DNA of 64,000 nucleotides, from assembly GCF_007988805.1 (NCBI RefSeq), contig NZ_BJUV01000019.1, forward strand, positions 1 through 64,000. The letters run 5' to 3'. The DNA is from Frigoribacterium faeni. Its GTDB lineage: Bacteria; Actinomycetota; Actinomycetes; Actinomycetales; Microbacteriaceae. Below, in pieces: positions 8,899 to 17,500 of the stretch. Position 1 is the first letter of the stretch. Each line of letters opens with the position of its first letter. The notes under the pieces were generated by a model, which saw only the letters and a list, made by a program, of their open reading frames with translations, made no database searches and was not told the DNA's origin. A program made the translations under genes and the position numbers.

Positions 8899-9390
8899 AT
8901 GCAGATCCGACCAGCCATCGAATCCGACCTGCCCGGCGTGCTCGAGATCCATGCCGACGCCGTCGCGCACTCGACCGCCATCTGGACCGACGAGCCCCCG
9001 ACGCTCGACGGTCGGCGCGACTGGCTGGCGACCCATTCGGTCGCCGGCCGATCCGCCCTCGTCGCCGTGGAGGACGACCTGGTGGTCGGCTACGCGAGCT
9101 ACGGCCCGTTCCACGCGAAGGAGGGCTACCGCCACACCTGCGAGAACAGCGTCTACGTGCGCCCGGGGCACCAGGGGAAGGGCATCGGGCGATCGCTGCT
9201 GCAGGCGTTGATCGCCGGGGCGAGCGCCGACGGCCTGCACGTGATGGTGGCCCTGATCGAGGCCGGCAACGAGGCGTCGGTGCGCCTGCACTCCTCGCTC
9301 GGCTTCGACGACGCCGGCGTCCTGCGCGAGGTCGGCACGAAGTTCGGCCGGTGGCTCGACCTCCGCTACATGACCCGCGCGCTGAGCTGA
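8899..9390 (+). CDS. GNAT acetyltransferase, phosphinothricin/methionine sulfoximine (YncA-like) family
   Basis: 163 residues. The GNAT acetyl-CoA loop is visible as VYVRPGHQGKGIGRSLLQAL (residues about 92-111), followed by the motif B region NEASVRLHSSLGFDDAGVL. The N-terminus IRPAIESDLPGVLEIHADAV and the segment TAIWTDEPPTLDGRRDWL match the phosphinothricin N-acetyltransferase branch, which acetylates small amino acid analogues. The true substrate is not known. Single gene, divergent from pta and convergent with the VOC gene 3 bp away. Confidence 0.85.
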   Translation: MQIRPAIESDLPGVLEIHADAVAHSTAIWTDEPPTLDGRRDWLATHSVAGRSALVAVEDDLVVGYASYGPFHAKEGYRHTCENSVYVRPGHQGKGIGRSLLQALIAGASADGLHVMVALIEAGNEASVRLHSSLGFDDAGVLREVGTKFGRWLDLRYMTRALS

Positions 9391-9393
9391 CCG

Positions 9394-9846
9394 CTACCGC
9401 TCGTCGGCCGGCGCCCGCGCCGCGAGCTCGAGGTTGATGTCGTCCGGGTCCTGCACCGACAGGATGACGAGGCCGAAGGCCGGGATCGGCGTCACGTCGC
9501 CGTGCTCGATGCCGGCCTCGGACAGGCGCCGGGCCGCCTCGTGCAGCTCGTCGACCGTGTCGACGACGAAGCTGAGGTGGTCGAGGCCGACCCGGTCGGG
9601 ATCGAAGCGGTCCCCTCTCGGTGCCACGGGTCGCAGGCCCATCGTCTGACCGCCGAAGGTGAACGAGCAGCCGCCGTAGGTGCGCTGCGGGTCGTCGTGG
9701 ATCGTCGGGTCGTCGATCTGATCGCTGAAGTCGCTGCCCGGCGGCATGCCGAACAGCTGCTGGTAGAAGGCCTTGCTGCGCCGGATGTCGGTGACGGTGA
9801 GCCGGACGTGCGAGATGCCACGCGGCTGGAAGATGGGGTCGCTCAT
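9394..9846 (-). CDS. VOC family protein (glyoxalase/dioxygenase superfamily)
   Basis: 150 residues. Two beta-alpha-beta-beta-beta modules: GISHVRLTVTDIRRSKAFYQQLF at the N-terminus and VGLDHLSFVVDTVDELHEAARRL in the second half. It ends with ILSVQDPDDINLELAA, where the Glu is a usual metal ligand. The likely ligands are the His in HVRLTV, the His in LDHLSF and that Glu. The ATG at 9846 starts the fold directly. Members include glyoxalase I, resistance proteins and dioxygenases, so the reaction is open. Confidence 0.85.
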   Translation of the reverse strand: MSDPIFQPRGISHVRLTVTDIRRSKAFYQQLFGMPPGSDFSDQIDDPTIHDDPQRTYGGCSFTFGGQTMGLRPVAPRGDRFDPDRVGLDHLSFVVDTVDELHEAARRLSEAGIEHGDVTPIPAFGLVILSVQDPDDINLELAARAPADER

Positions 9847-9866
9847 CGCGCCATCACACTCCCCCA

Positions 9867-9885
9867 CCCCGGGAGCACCCCGGGG
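9867..9885. terminator. Short GC hairpin after the DUF805 gene
   Basis: CCCCGGG and CCCGGGG arms around a 5-base loop, between the end of the DUF805 gene and the VOC start. No T-run, so termination is only likely. Confidence 0.4.
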
Positions 9886-9900
9886 CCGGGGGACGCCGCC

Positions 9901-10491
9901 TCAGTCGCGGGGCGTGTCGAAGCGGGCGCCCTCGGGCTTCGAGTCGAGCAGCGTCATGACGAACACGGCGATCGAGCCGAACGGCACGAGGTACAGGAAC
10001 TGGAAGTACCCGCTGAGGCCCACGTCGTGCAGCCGGCGAGCCGTCAGCGAGAACGAGCCGACGAGCACCACCAGCCACAGCAGGAGGTTGAGGACGACGA
10101 GAGGGACGAAGATCGCCAGGGGCGGGTCGGAGACGGCCTGACCCGTGGCGTCCACCGTGCTGCCGATCGAGGCGACGAGGCCCGTCACGATGACGAGGCC
10201 GAACGTGACGACGCCCTGGGCGAGCGCGAACCACCAGTACTCGCTGCGGCTGGCCCGACCCGAGTAGTCGAAGAACTTGCGGAAGAACCGCGACACCGCC
10301 GCTGACAGCGGCGCGCCGTAGTAGGGGGCCCGGAGCGGTGGGGTCCCGTCCGTGCCGAACGGCTGCTGAGCCTGCCCGGGGGCCTGCTGTCCGTAGGGCT
10401 GCGGCGGCTGACCGTACGGCTGCTGCTGTCCGTACGGCTGCGGCGGCTCGCCGTACGGCTGCGGCGGCTGGTTCGGCTGCTGGTCGGTCAT
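9901..10491 (-). CDS. DUF805 membrane protein with Pro-Tyr-Gly-rich N-terminus
   Basis: 196 residues. The first 45 residues are a low-complexity cytoplasmic tail with repeated QPYGQ units. The DUF805 domain follows: FFRKFFDYSGRASRSEYWWF, then membrane helices VVTFGLVIVTGLVASIG, LAIFVPLVVLNLLLWLVVLVG, the conserved ARRLHDVGLSG loop, and a last helix FQFLYLVPFGSIAVFVMTLL. DUF805 proteins are small inner-membrane proteins of unknown function. Unlinked to its neighbours except for reading in the same direction as the VOC gene. Confidence 0.9.
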   Translation of the reverse strand: MTDQQPNQPPQPYGEPPQPYGQQQPYGQPPQPYGQQAPGQAQQPFGTDGTPPLRAPYYGAPLSAAVSRFFRKFFDYSGRASRSEYWWFALAQGVVTFGLVIVTGLVASIGSTVDATGQAVSDPPLAIFVPLVVLNLLLWLVVLVGSFSLTARRLHDVGLSGYFQFLYLVPFGSIAVFVMTLLDSKPEGARFDTPRD

Positions 10492-10594
10492 GGTGTTCCC
10501 CCCGGATCGGTGACGACTGTCCGCCCACCGTAGCGCGCCTCGAGCCGGTCGGCGGCGACGGGCCGCCGCCGATCCCGAGGCCTCCTACGACGAG

Positions 10595-10627
10595 AGCCCC
10601 CGCCATCGAGGTGTCGATGCGGGGGCT
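10595..10627. terminator. Terminator after tRNA-Ser
   Basis: A long stem with arms AGCCCCCG/CGGGGGCT and CATCGA/TCGATG, one bulged C and a GGTG loop, just past the 3' end of the tRNA gene. Confidence 0.75.
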
Positions 10628-10641
10628 TCTCGGTCGTGCGG

Positions 10642-10726
10642 CGGAGGATAGGGGATTCGAACCCCTGAGGGCTTGCACCCAACACGCTTTCCAAGCGTGC
10701 GCCATAGGCCACTAGGCGAATCCTCC
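10642..10726 (-). tRNA. tRNA-Ser (anticodon GGA)
   Basis: 85 nt class II tRNA. The acceptor stem GGAGGAT pairs with ATCCTCC and the discriminator is G, as expected for serine. The anticodon stem ACGCT/AGCGT holds the loop TTGGAAA. There is a long variable arm and a T-loop GGTTCGAATCC. The CCA end is not encoded. Confidence 0.97.
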
Positions 10727-10819
10727 AGGCGGCGCACCGGTTACCGGCGCGCGAACCTCGTCCACTCTAGCGGATGCGCACCCCGGTGAGTGACGGCCCC
10801 GCGACGTACGATCGTGGGC

Positions 10820-11191
10820 ATGGACTCCCCCGCCTCGTGCCGCGTCGACGCCTGGCTCTGGGCGGTGCGCATCGTCAAGACGCGTTCGGCGGCGACCGCC
10901 GCCTGCCGGGCCGGGCACGTCAGGGTCGGCGGCGAGCGCGTCAAGGCCGCCCAGTCGATCCGTCCGGGCGACGAGGTGCGCGTGCGGCTCGGCGGTGTCG
11001 AGCGGATCCTCGTGGTGCGGCAGTGCCTGGTCAGACGGGTGGGCGCCCCGGTGGCCGCTCTCGCGATGGACGATCTGACCCCGCCTCCCCCGCCCCGCGA
11101 GGAGGTCGCCACGGTGCCCGTGCGCGACCGGGGCGCCGGTCGCCCGACCAAACGGGAGCGTCGCGAGCTCGAGAGGCTCCGCGACCGCTGA
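10820..11191 (+). CDS. S4-domain RNA-binding protein, Hsp15/HslR family
   Basis: 123 residues. The S4 domain runs from residue about 7 (CRVDAWLWAVRIVKTRSAAT) through the loop GHVRVGGERVKAAQSIRPGDEVRVR. The basic tail (RGAGRPTKRERRELERL) is typical of actinobacterial Hsp15-like proteins. Family members bind stalled large ribosomal subunits carrying nascent chains and help recycle them. The ATG at 10820 begins directly before the S4 fold. The stop is followed two bases later by the recurrent CGCGCCTCC motif. Confidence 0.85.
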   Translation: MDSPASCRVDAWLWAVRIVKTRSAATAACRAGHVRVGGERVKAAQSIRPGDEVRVRLGGVERILVVRQCLVRRVGAPVAALAMDDLTPPPPPREEVATVPVRDRGAGRPTKRERRELERLRDR

Positions 11192-11331
11192 TCCGCGCCT
11201 CCTCGGGGGACACCGATCGGTCGGTGCGCAGCCGCCGCACGCCCTAAGATCGAGGGTCACGGCGACTTCCATCGGGGGCGGTGGGCCCGTCGCCGCGGGC
11301 GAGGGCGGCGACGCCGGCCGAGGGGGCTGAG

Positions 11332-11952
11332 ATGGTGGCAGGGGTCGCGCGAGAGGACTTCGAGACGCTCGTCCTGCCCCGACGCTCGCTCGCCCTCAGC
11401 GCGACGCTCACCTGCGTCGCCATCCTGCTGCCGGTGGGCGTGGCGCTGTTCTGGCTCTGCTGGCCCTCGGGGCGCTGGCCCGCCATCGTCGCCCTCGCCG
11501 GTGCGGCCCTCGCGCTCGGCCTGGTGGCGTACCGGCGCTACCGCATCTCGTTCGCCGGGGTGACGGCCGACGACTTCGTCAAACGCGGCTGGCTGCCGGG
11601 GTTCGTCCGGGTGCGACGCGACCGCATCGCCGAGGTCGTCATGGTGAGCACCTACCGCCCGCACTCGACCGACGTCGTCCTCCAGCTGGTCGCCTTCGAC
11701 GCGGTCGGCGTCAAGCTGTTCCGGATGCGAGGCCATTACTGGCCCGACGAGGCGATGACCGCCGTCGGAGACGCCCTCGGGGCGGCGCCCGCCGCGCCCA
11801 AGCCGATGGCGCTCGGAGACTTCTACCGTCGCTATCCGCATGCCCGGTACTGGTACGAGGGCCGTCCCCACCTCACGGCGCCCGCCCTGATCGGACTGTT
11901 CGCGCTGGCCACGGGCGGCCTCGTGCTCGTCTATCGCGCGCTGGGCGGCTGA
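11332..11952 (+). CDS. Membrane protein with a PH-like domain, function unknown
   Basis: 206 residues from ATG 11332, which has GAGGGGG upstream. An in-frame GTG at 11281 would add 17 residues. Two adjacent helices (LSATLTCVAILLPVGVALFWL and WPAIVALAGAALALGLVAY) are followed by a soluble beta-rich region (VTADDFVKRGWLPGFVRVRRDRIAEVVMV) resembling the PH-like fold of small actinobacterial membrane proteins. There is one last helix at the C-terminus (LIGLFALATGGLVLVYRAL). The domain assignment is weak. Its end is 9 bp from the end of the convergent ATPase gene. Confidence 0.65.
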   Translation: MVAGVAREDFETLVLPRRSLALSATLTCVAILLPVGVALFWLCWPSGRWPAIVALAGAALALGLVAYRRYRISFAGVTADDFVKRGWLPGFVRVRRDRIAEVVMVSTYRPHSTDVVLQLVAFDAVGVKLFRMRGHYWPDEAMTAVGDALGAAPAAPKPMALGDFYRRYPHARYWYEGRPHLTAPALIGLFALATGGLVLVYRALGG

Positions 11953-11961
11953 CCCGTCGGA

Positions 11962-13884
11962 TCAGCGGCGACGGAGGGTGCCGAAGATGCCCTTGACGAC
12001 CTCGCGCACGATGGCCTTGCCCGCACGGGACCCGAGCACGTCGCCGATGACCCCTCCGGTCGACCCGACGGGAGCGCGTGAACCCGAGGAGGCACAGGTC
12101 GTCGACGACCGTCCCGCCCGCTTCGCCGCCGCGGCGCGCTCGGCTCGCTCGAACTCCTTCTGCTGACGTTCGTACTCGGCCTGGGCCGCCTTCCGCTCGC
12201 GTTCGGCGGCGGTGGCGGCCTTCGCGTCGGCCTTCTCGCGGGCCGCGGCCTCTTCGAGCTGCGCCTCGATCGTCGCCTGTCGAGCGGCGGCGTCGGTGCG
12301 CTCCCGCGCGTCGAGCGCCGCGGCCTCCAGCTTGCGGGCGAGGATCTCGCGCGCCGAGTCGCGGTCGATGGCCGTCCCGTAGGCGGCCAGGAGGGGCGAG
12401 GCGGCGACCGTCGCCTGCATCTCCTCGGCCGGGGTGGGCGACATCGAGCCCTGCGGCGCACGGAGGCGCGTCCAGGCGACCGGGCTGGGCGCCCCCTTCT
12501 CGTTCATGACCGTGACGACCGCCTCCCCGGTGGCGAGGGTGGTCAGCACCTGGGCGAGGTCGTAGTCGCTCGTCGGGTACGTCGAGACCGTCGCCCGCAG
12601 CGCCTTCGCGTCGTCGGGCGTGAAGGCGCGCAGCTGGTGCTGCACCCGGGAGCCGAGCTGGGCGAGCACCTCGCCGGGCACGTCCTTCGGGGTCTGCGTC
12701 ACGAACACGATGCCGACGCCCTTGGAGCGGATCAGCCGCACGGTCTGCGTGATCTGGGCGACGAACTCCTTCGAGGCGTCGGTGAAGAGCAGGTGCGCCT
12801 CGTCGAAGAAGAAGACGAGCTTGGGCTTCTCGAGGTCGCCCACCTCGGGCAGGTCGTTGTACAGGTCGGCCAGCAGCCACATCAGGAAGGTCGAGAAGAG
12901 CGCGGGCTGGTCGTGCACGCCGGGCAGCTCGAGCAGGCTGACGACGCCGCGGCCGTCGGCGGCCGTGCGGAGGAACTCGGCCGTGTCGATCTCTGGCTCG
13001 CCGAAGAACGCGTCGGCGCCGCGGTCGGCGAACGTGATCAGCTCGCGGAGGATCACCCCGACGGTCTGCTTGCTCAGGCCGCCGAGACCGTCGAGCTCGC
13101 CCTTGCCGCCGTCGCTGGTCAGATAGGTCAGCACGGCCCGGAGGTCGGTGAGGTCGAGCAGCGGCAGGCCGGCCTGCTCGGCGTAGTGGAAGACCAGACC
13201 GAGGCTCGACTCCTGCGTGTCGTTGAGGCCCAGCACCTTGCTGAGCAGCAGCGACCCGAAGCCGCTGACCGTGGCGCGGACCGGGATGCCCGTGCCGATG
13301 CCGCCGAGCGCGAAGTACTCCGTCGGCGCCGACTGCGGGACCCAGCTCTGTCCGACGCCCGCCGTGCGGGAGAGCAGCGCCTCGCTCGGCTCGCCCGGGC
13401 TCGCGATGCCGGACAGGTCGCCCTTCACGTCGGCGGCGAAGACCGGAACGCCCGCCGCCGAGAGCTGCTCGGCGAGCACCTGCAGCGTCTTGGTCTTGCC
13501 GGTGCCGGTGGCGCCGGCGACCAGGCCGTGCCGGTTGAGCATGGCGAGAGGGATGCGCACGGGCACGTCGGCCCGGGCCTCGCCGTTGACCAGGGCGCCC
13601 AGCTCGAGGGCCGGACCGTCGAAGCCGTAGCCGGTGCGGATGGCGTCGATCGCGGGCTCGCCGAGCGGGCCGGAGTCGGCCGACGGATCGGCGATGCCCG
13701 CGGAGCCGGCCGCCTCCGCGACGCTCGCCTCGGCGGACGCCTGCTCCGCGGCGGAGGCCGCGGCCGCATCGGCGGCGAGCTGCTCCGCCCGGGCGAGCGC
13801 CGCCTCCGCGTCCTGCCTCGCCTTGTCGGCAGCGGCGACCGCGGCGGCGGCCTCCGCCCTGGCCTGCTCGAGCGCGTCCGTCAT
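11962..13884 (-). CDS. HerA-like helicase/ATPase (DUF853 family)
   Basis: 640 residues. A long Ala/Glu-rich coiled coil at residues 1-70 is followed by the ATPase. Walker A is GATGTGKTKT, after RHGLVA, and Walker B is LVFFFDEAHLLF. The downstream TPKDVPGEVLAQLGSRVQHQLRAFTP region is characteristic of DUF853. A second coiled coil (about 520-590: AAREKADAKAATAAERERKAAQAEYERQQKEFERAERAAA, quoted here only in part as key segments) precedes a Gly-rich tail with a GGVIGDVLGSRAGKAI element. HerA relatives work as hexameric DNA translocases, but the cellular role of DUF853 proteins is not settled. Single-gene unit. Confidence 0.85.
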   Translation of the reverse strand: MTDALEQARAEAAAAVAAADKARQDAEAALARAEQLAADAAAASAAEQASAEASVAEAAGSAGIADPSADSGPLGEPAIDAIRTGYGFDGPALELGALVNGEARADVPVRIPLAMLNRHGLVAGATGTGKTKTLQVLAEQLSAAGVPVFAADVKGDLSGIASPGEPSEALLSRTAGVGQSWVPQSAPTEYFALGGIGTGIPVRATVSGFGSLLLSKVLGLNDTQESSLGLVFHYAEQAGLPLLDLTDLRAVLTYLTSDGGKGELDGLGGLSKQTVGVILRELITFADRGADAFFGEPEIDTAEFLRTAADGRGVVSLLELPGVHDQPALFSTFLMWLLADLYNDLPEVGDLEKPKLVFFFDEAHLLFTDASKEFVAQITQTVRLIRSKGVGIVFVTQTPKDVPGEVLAQLGSRVQHQLRAFTPDDAKALRATVSTYPTSDYDLAQVLTTLATGEAVVTVMNEKGAPSPVAWTRLRAPQGSMSPTPAEEMQATVAASPLLAAYGTAIDRDSAREILARKLEAAALDARERTDAAARQATIEAQLEEAAAREKADAKAATAAERERKAAQAEYERQQKEFERAERAAAAKRAGRSSTTCASSGSRAPVGSTGGVIGDVLGSRAGKAIVREVVKGIFGTLRRR

Positions 13885-13904
13885 GCCGTCAGCCTAGGCA
13901 CCGA

Positions 13905-14615
13905 TCAGCTCTCGCGGTGCTGCCAGATCCAGCCTCGTCCGCGCACGCGTTCCTGCTCGGCCAGCAGCCGGTGGGCGAACGGGGCCCAGAGCACCACCGC
14001 GACGCCGGCGCCGATCAGGAGGCCGCCGATGGTGTCGGTCAGCCAGTGCGCGCCGAGGTAGGTCCGGCTGAGCAGCATCGCGACCGTGTAGAGGACGCCC
14101 GCCGCCCACACCCAGACGCGACGCAGGATGACGCCCAGCACGACGGCCAGGGTCGCCGCGTTGGCGGTGTGCCCGGAGGGGAACGACCCGTAGTCGCTCA
14201 CGACCATGATGTCGGCCGGCCTGGCCCGCCCGAAAGCGTGCTTGACGACCTGCACGACGCCCGCGCTGAGCGCGCACGCGGTGATCCAGTAGAACGCGGC
14301 CCACCGTCGACGGCGGAGCAGCAGCACGGCCGCCACGCCGAGCGGCACGACGAACACCCCGACGACACCGGCGCCGATCACGTTGAACACCAACGACGGG
14401 GCGTCCCAGAACGGACTGCGATGCTCGACCAGCTCGCCCATGAACTCCTCGTCGACGCCGATCACCCCCGAGCGGGCCGTGATCACGACGCCGAGCAGCA
14501 GCACGACGCCGATCGCGCCGAGCGCGCTGAACACCCACCAGCGTCGTTGCACCCGCCGCGCCACGCGCTCCTCGGCGGGGGACGCGGGCTTCGGCGAGAG
14601 GGGGTCGGTGCGCAT
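13905..14615 (-). CDS. PAP2 superfamily phosphatase
   Basis: 236 residues with six likely membrane helices. The three PAP2 motifs are intact: KHAFGRARP (KxxxxxxRP), FPSGHT (PSGH) and SRTYLGAHWLTD (SRxxxxxHxxxD), giving the catalytic His/Asp/Arg set. Such enzymes dephosphorylate lipid phosphates, for example phosphatidic acid or undecaprenyl pyrophosphate, at the outer face of the membrane. The ATG at 14615 gives a short cytoplasmic tail before the first helix. The substrate cannot be told. Lies between the HerA-like and Bcr/CflA genes on the same strand. Confidence 0.9.
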   Translation of the reverse strand: MRTDPLSPKPASPAEERVARRVQRRWWVFSALGAIGVVLLLGVVITARSGVIGVDEEFMGELVEHRSPFWDAPSLVFNVIGAGVVGVFVVPLGVAAVLLLRRRRWAAFYWITACALSAGVVQVVKHAFGRARPADIMVVSDYGSFPSGHTANAATLAVVLGVILRRVWVWAAGVLYTVAMLLSRTYLGAHWLTDTIGGLLIGAGVAVVLWAPFAHRLLAEQERVRGRGWIWQHRES

Positions 14616-14716
14616 CCCCAGACCGTACCCGGCGGCGGACGGCCCGGCCCGCGCCTCCACGGGTCGACGGGTCCGCCGGGACGCGAGGCGGGACCGGCGG
14701 CCGAGGGAGGCGCGGG

Positions 14717-15946
14717 TCAGTTCCCCAGCGCCGGTACCGTCCGCGGCCGCACCAGCAGCCACAGGCTCGCGATCGCGACGCACGACGTGGCGATCATGAC
14801 GCTGCCCATCGGAACCGCCGACCCGATGCCGAGGAACCCCACGACGGGCGAGATCAGTCCGGCCAGGCCGAAGTTCAGCGCGCCGAGCAGCGACGCGGCC
14901 GTGCCGGCCTCCTTCCCGTGGTTGGCGAGCCCCAGCACCTGGACCTGCGGGAACGAGAACCCGCAGGCGGCGATGAAGAACCACAGCGGCACGAGGATTC
15001 CGACCAGCCCGGCCCCCGCCGAGTCGAGCACGACGATGGCCGTCGCCGAGAGGAGCAGCACGACGGTGGAGCAGGCGAGGATCCACTGCGGTCCGACCCG
15101 ACGCGCCAGCCGCGAGCTGATCTGCACCCCCGCGACGATGCCGAGCGAGTTGATCGCGAACAGGTAGCCGTACTGCTGGGGGTCGAGGCCGTAGACCTCC
15201 TGGAAGAGGAAGGACGACGCCGAGAGGTACGAGAACAGCCCGGAGAACGTCATCGCGCCGATCAGGGCGACGCCGACGAAGATCCGGTCGCTGAACAGCA
15301 CCTTGTAGCGCTGGCCCAGGGTCGAGTGCCCGGCCTCCTGGCGACGGGCGGGCGGCAGCGTCTCGACGATGAGGAAGATCGCCGCGATGATCACGAAGGC
15401 GCCGTAGGCGATCAGGAACACGAAGATGCCTCGCCAGCTGGTGAACTGGAGCAGCTGCGAGCCGATCACCGGCGCGACGATCGGCGCCAGGCCGTTGACC
15501 AGGGCCAGCCGCGAGAGCATCCTGACCAGCGGCAGCCCGCCGAAGAGGTCGCGCACGGTCGCCATCGCGACGACGCCGCCGGCCGCCGCGCCCATGCCCT
15601 GCAGCACGCGGAACAGCCCGAGCACCTCGATCGAGGGCGCCGTCGCCACGCCGATGCTCGCGGCGATGTGCACCGCCGTCGCGACGATCAGGGGCAGTCG
15701 TCGACCGACCTTGTCGCTCCATGGCCCGACGAGCAGCTGTCCGACCCCGAAGCCGATGGTCGTCGCCGTCAGCGTCAGCTGGATAACCCCGCTGTCGACC
15801 GCGAACTCGCTGCTCAGCTGGGGGAACGCGGGCAGGTAGAGGTCGATCGTGAACGGCCCGAGAGCGGTCAGGGCCCCGAGCACGATGACGTAGACCAGTC
15901 GCTGACGGCGGGTGAGCGAGTCACCTGGGTGGACGACGGTGGTCAC
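14717..15946 (-). CDS. Multidrug efflux MFS transporter, Bcr/CflA family
   Basis: 409 residues, 12 predicted helices. The start GALTALGPFTIDLYLPAFPQL is the hallmark of Bcr/CflA proteins and is followed by motif A (GPWSDKVGRRLPLI) and the second-half helix VLQGMGAAAGGVVAMATVRD. Such exporters extrude bicyclomycin, chloramphenicol or sulfonamide-type compounds by proton antiport. The GTG at 15946 has GGAG 5 bases upstream. It is divergent from a TetR regulator gene over a 306-bp gap with a candidate operator, which suggests local control. The stop codon is followed at 2 bases by CGCGCCTCC. Confidence 0.9.
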   Translation of the reverse strand: MTTVVHPGDSLTRRQRLVYVIVLGALTALGPFTIDLYLPAFPQLSSEFAVDSGVIQLTLTATTIGFGVGQLLVGPWSDKVGRRLPLIVATAVHIAASIGVATAPSIEVLGLFRVLQGMGAAAGGVVAMATVRDLFGGLPLVRMLSRLALVNGLAPIVAPVIGSQLLQFTSWRGIFVFLIAYGAFVIIAAIFLIVETLPPARRQEAGHSTLGQRYKVLFSDRIFVGVALIGAMTFSGLFSYLSASSFLFQEVYGLDPQQYGYLFAINSLGIVAGVQISSRLARRVGPQWILACSTVVLLLSATAIVVLDSAGAGLVGILVPLWFFIAACGFSFPQVQVLGLANHGKEAGTAASLLGALNFGLAGLISPVVGFLGIGSAVPMGSVMIATSCVAIASLWLLVRPRTVPALGN

Positions 15947-16021
15947 GGAGCTCCGATGCGAGGTGGGGACCGAGGAGGCACGGGGCGGCCGGAGCACCGT
16001 GCGGGGCTCCGACACGGCACG

Positions 16022-16039
16022 GGTCGAATCGGTTCGATC
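16022..16039. promoter_or_regulatory. Candidate operator between the efflux gene and the TetR gene
   Basis: Inverted repeat with perfect TCGAA/TTCGA arms around TCGG (16024-16037), extended on both sides to GGGTCGAA and TTCGATCC with one mismatch. It lies in the 306-bp divergent region (15947-16252), where no gene was found. Confidence 0.5.
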
Positions 16040-16252
16040 CACCGGCGCGACGACAGGGTCGGAAGGGAGGGGGAGGGTGACGATCGTGGCCTGCAGCGGG
16101 ACGCCGTCGCCAACGATTGTAGTGGGCGGACGGGAGCACGCGACAGCCCCCGCGACACCTGTCGCGCCGATGCGCGACGAGACGAGGGCACGGTCTAGGC
16201 TCAGGGAGGTCCCGCGTCGGCGGGCTCCGTTCCGCACCACAGGAGGCCGCCC

Positions 16253-16819
16253 ATGGTCGACGCCCGCATCGTCCAGACCACCCGATCGCTGCACTCCGCG
16301 ATCGTCGAGCTGGCCTCCCGGCAGCCGGTCTCGACCATCACGGTCGCCGACGTCACCCGGGCCGCCGGCATCAACCGTGCGACGTTCTACAGCCATGCGA
16401 CCTCGCCGGGGAGCCTCCTCACCGACGTCCTGACCCCCGAGCTCGACGCCATCCGCGACGAGGACGCCCGACTCCGGTCCGAGCCGGGCTCCGACCCCGA
16501 GGCCCTCACCCGGCTCGCGGTCGAGCGGGTCGTCGATCACGTCGTCCGCTACCGCGAGATGTACCGCCTCGCCCTGCCCGACCGCCTCGACGCGTCGATC
16601 CACCACGCGCTGGCGGCGCACTTCGAGGCGACCTCGCTGCAGCACGTCGACGACCTCCCCGAGGGCGCGGTGCCGAGCGGGGTGGCGCCCCACATCGCCG
16701 CGGGCTTCTTCGCGCACGCCCTGGTCGGCGCGATCGAGGCCTGGCTGCGAGGCAAGCGGACCAGCCGCAAGACGCTGCTCGACACGATCACCGCGATGAT
16801 CCCGTCGTGGTGGCGCTGA
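16253..16819 (+). CDS. TetR/AcrR family transcriptional regulator
   Basis: 188 residues. The helix-turn-helix occupies residues about 10-55: ISTITVADVTRAAGINRATFY style segment, seen here as STITVADVTRAAGINRATFY. The ligand domain is the TetR_C type with a C-terminal VGAIEAWLRGKRTSRKTL. An AGGAGG ribosome site lies 7 bases before the ATG. By position it is the likely regulator of the divergent Bcr/CflA exporter; the ligand is unknown. The MOSC gene converges on it 8 bp downstream. Confidence 0.88.
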   Translation: MVDARIVQTTRSLHSAIVELASRQPVSTITVADVTRAAGINRATFYSHATSPGSLLTDVLTPELDAIRDEDARLRSEPGSDPEALTRLAVERVVDHVVRYREMYRLALPDRLDASIHHALAAHFEATSLQHVDDLPEGAVPSGVAPHIAAGFFAHALVGAIEAWLRGKRTSRKTLLDTITAMIPSWWR

Positions 16820-16827
16820 CCGTCGGG

Positions 16828-17388
16828 TCAGACGCCGGCGACGGGCTCCGCTGAGTCCGCTGACCGCACGCGAAGCACGGCGGGCCCGAGGCTGAGCGCT
16901 CCGCTCGTCAGGGGCTCGCAGCGCACCCCTCCCCTCCCCCGGAGCGCGCGGAACGCGCCGGGCGCCAGCACGACGTCCATCCAGGCGCACGGGTTGGCCG
17001 CACGATGGGCCCGGAACACCACCGGGCCCTCCCCCGTGTCGAGGCTGAACGTCTCACCGCGCAGGGCGTCGACGTCGGTGCCGCGCAGCACGACGTTGCG
17101 GCGGGTGGCGGCAGCGTCGAGGGGTCCGGAGCCGAGGAGGCGCGCGACGGTCTCGAGGGACTCCGCCGCGAACACGGTCACCGACGCCTGCCGGTGCGCG
17201 GGCCGTCCGAAGTAGCGGTCGCCGACCACGCCGAGGCCGGCCCGGATCTCGACCCGGTCGTGCGTCTCGCGGCCGGACGACGGCTCGGGGCCGTCTGCCG
17301 GACGGCCGACGTACCGGGCCCGCGGCGACGCGAGCAGCAGCTCGACGGTGACGGGCGTCTCCGTGCCGACCCGTTCCTCCTCGTGCAT
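16828..17388 (-). CDS. MOSC domain-containing protein
   Basis: 186 residues from ATG 17388; the GTG/ATG candidates upstream add non-conserved sequence. MOSC features: RAGLGVVGDRYFGRPAHRQA near residue 60-80, TRRNVVLRGTDVDALRGETF, and HRAANPCAWMDVVLAPGAF with the conserved cysteine that handles sulfur. MOSC proteins are related to molybdenum cofactor sulfurases and YiiM-type reductases. This short stand-alone form has no assigned substrate. Convergent with the TetR gene. Confidence 0.85.
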   Translation of the reverse strand: MHEEERVGTETPVTVELLLASPRARYVGRPADGPEPSSGRETHDRVEIRAGLGVVGDRYFGRPAHRQASVTVFAAESLETVARLLGSGPLDAAATRRNVVLRGTDVDALRGETFSLDTGEGPVVFRAHRAANPCAWMDVVLAPGAFRALRGRGGVRCEPLTSGALSLGPAVLRVRSADSAEPVAGV

Positions 17389-17445
17389 CCGGTCACGGTA
17401 CCAAGCGAGGCGGCTCGACGGACGACGATCCGGCCCCACGGACGG

Positions 17446-17481
17446 CGAGAGCCGACCGCCCGGCTGGGCGATCGGCTCTCG
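17446..17481. terminator. Hairpin terminator of the sugar importer operon
   Basis: CGAGAGCCGA pairs with TCGGCTCTCG, and the inner CGCCC pairs with GGGCG. It starts 20 bases after the stop of the binding-protein gene. Confidence 0.75.
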
Positions 17482-17500
17482 TGTGGTGCGTGGTTCGGGA

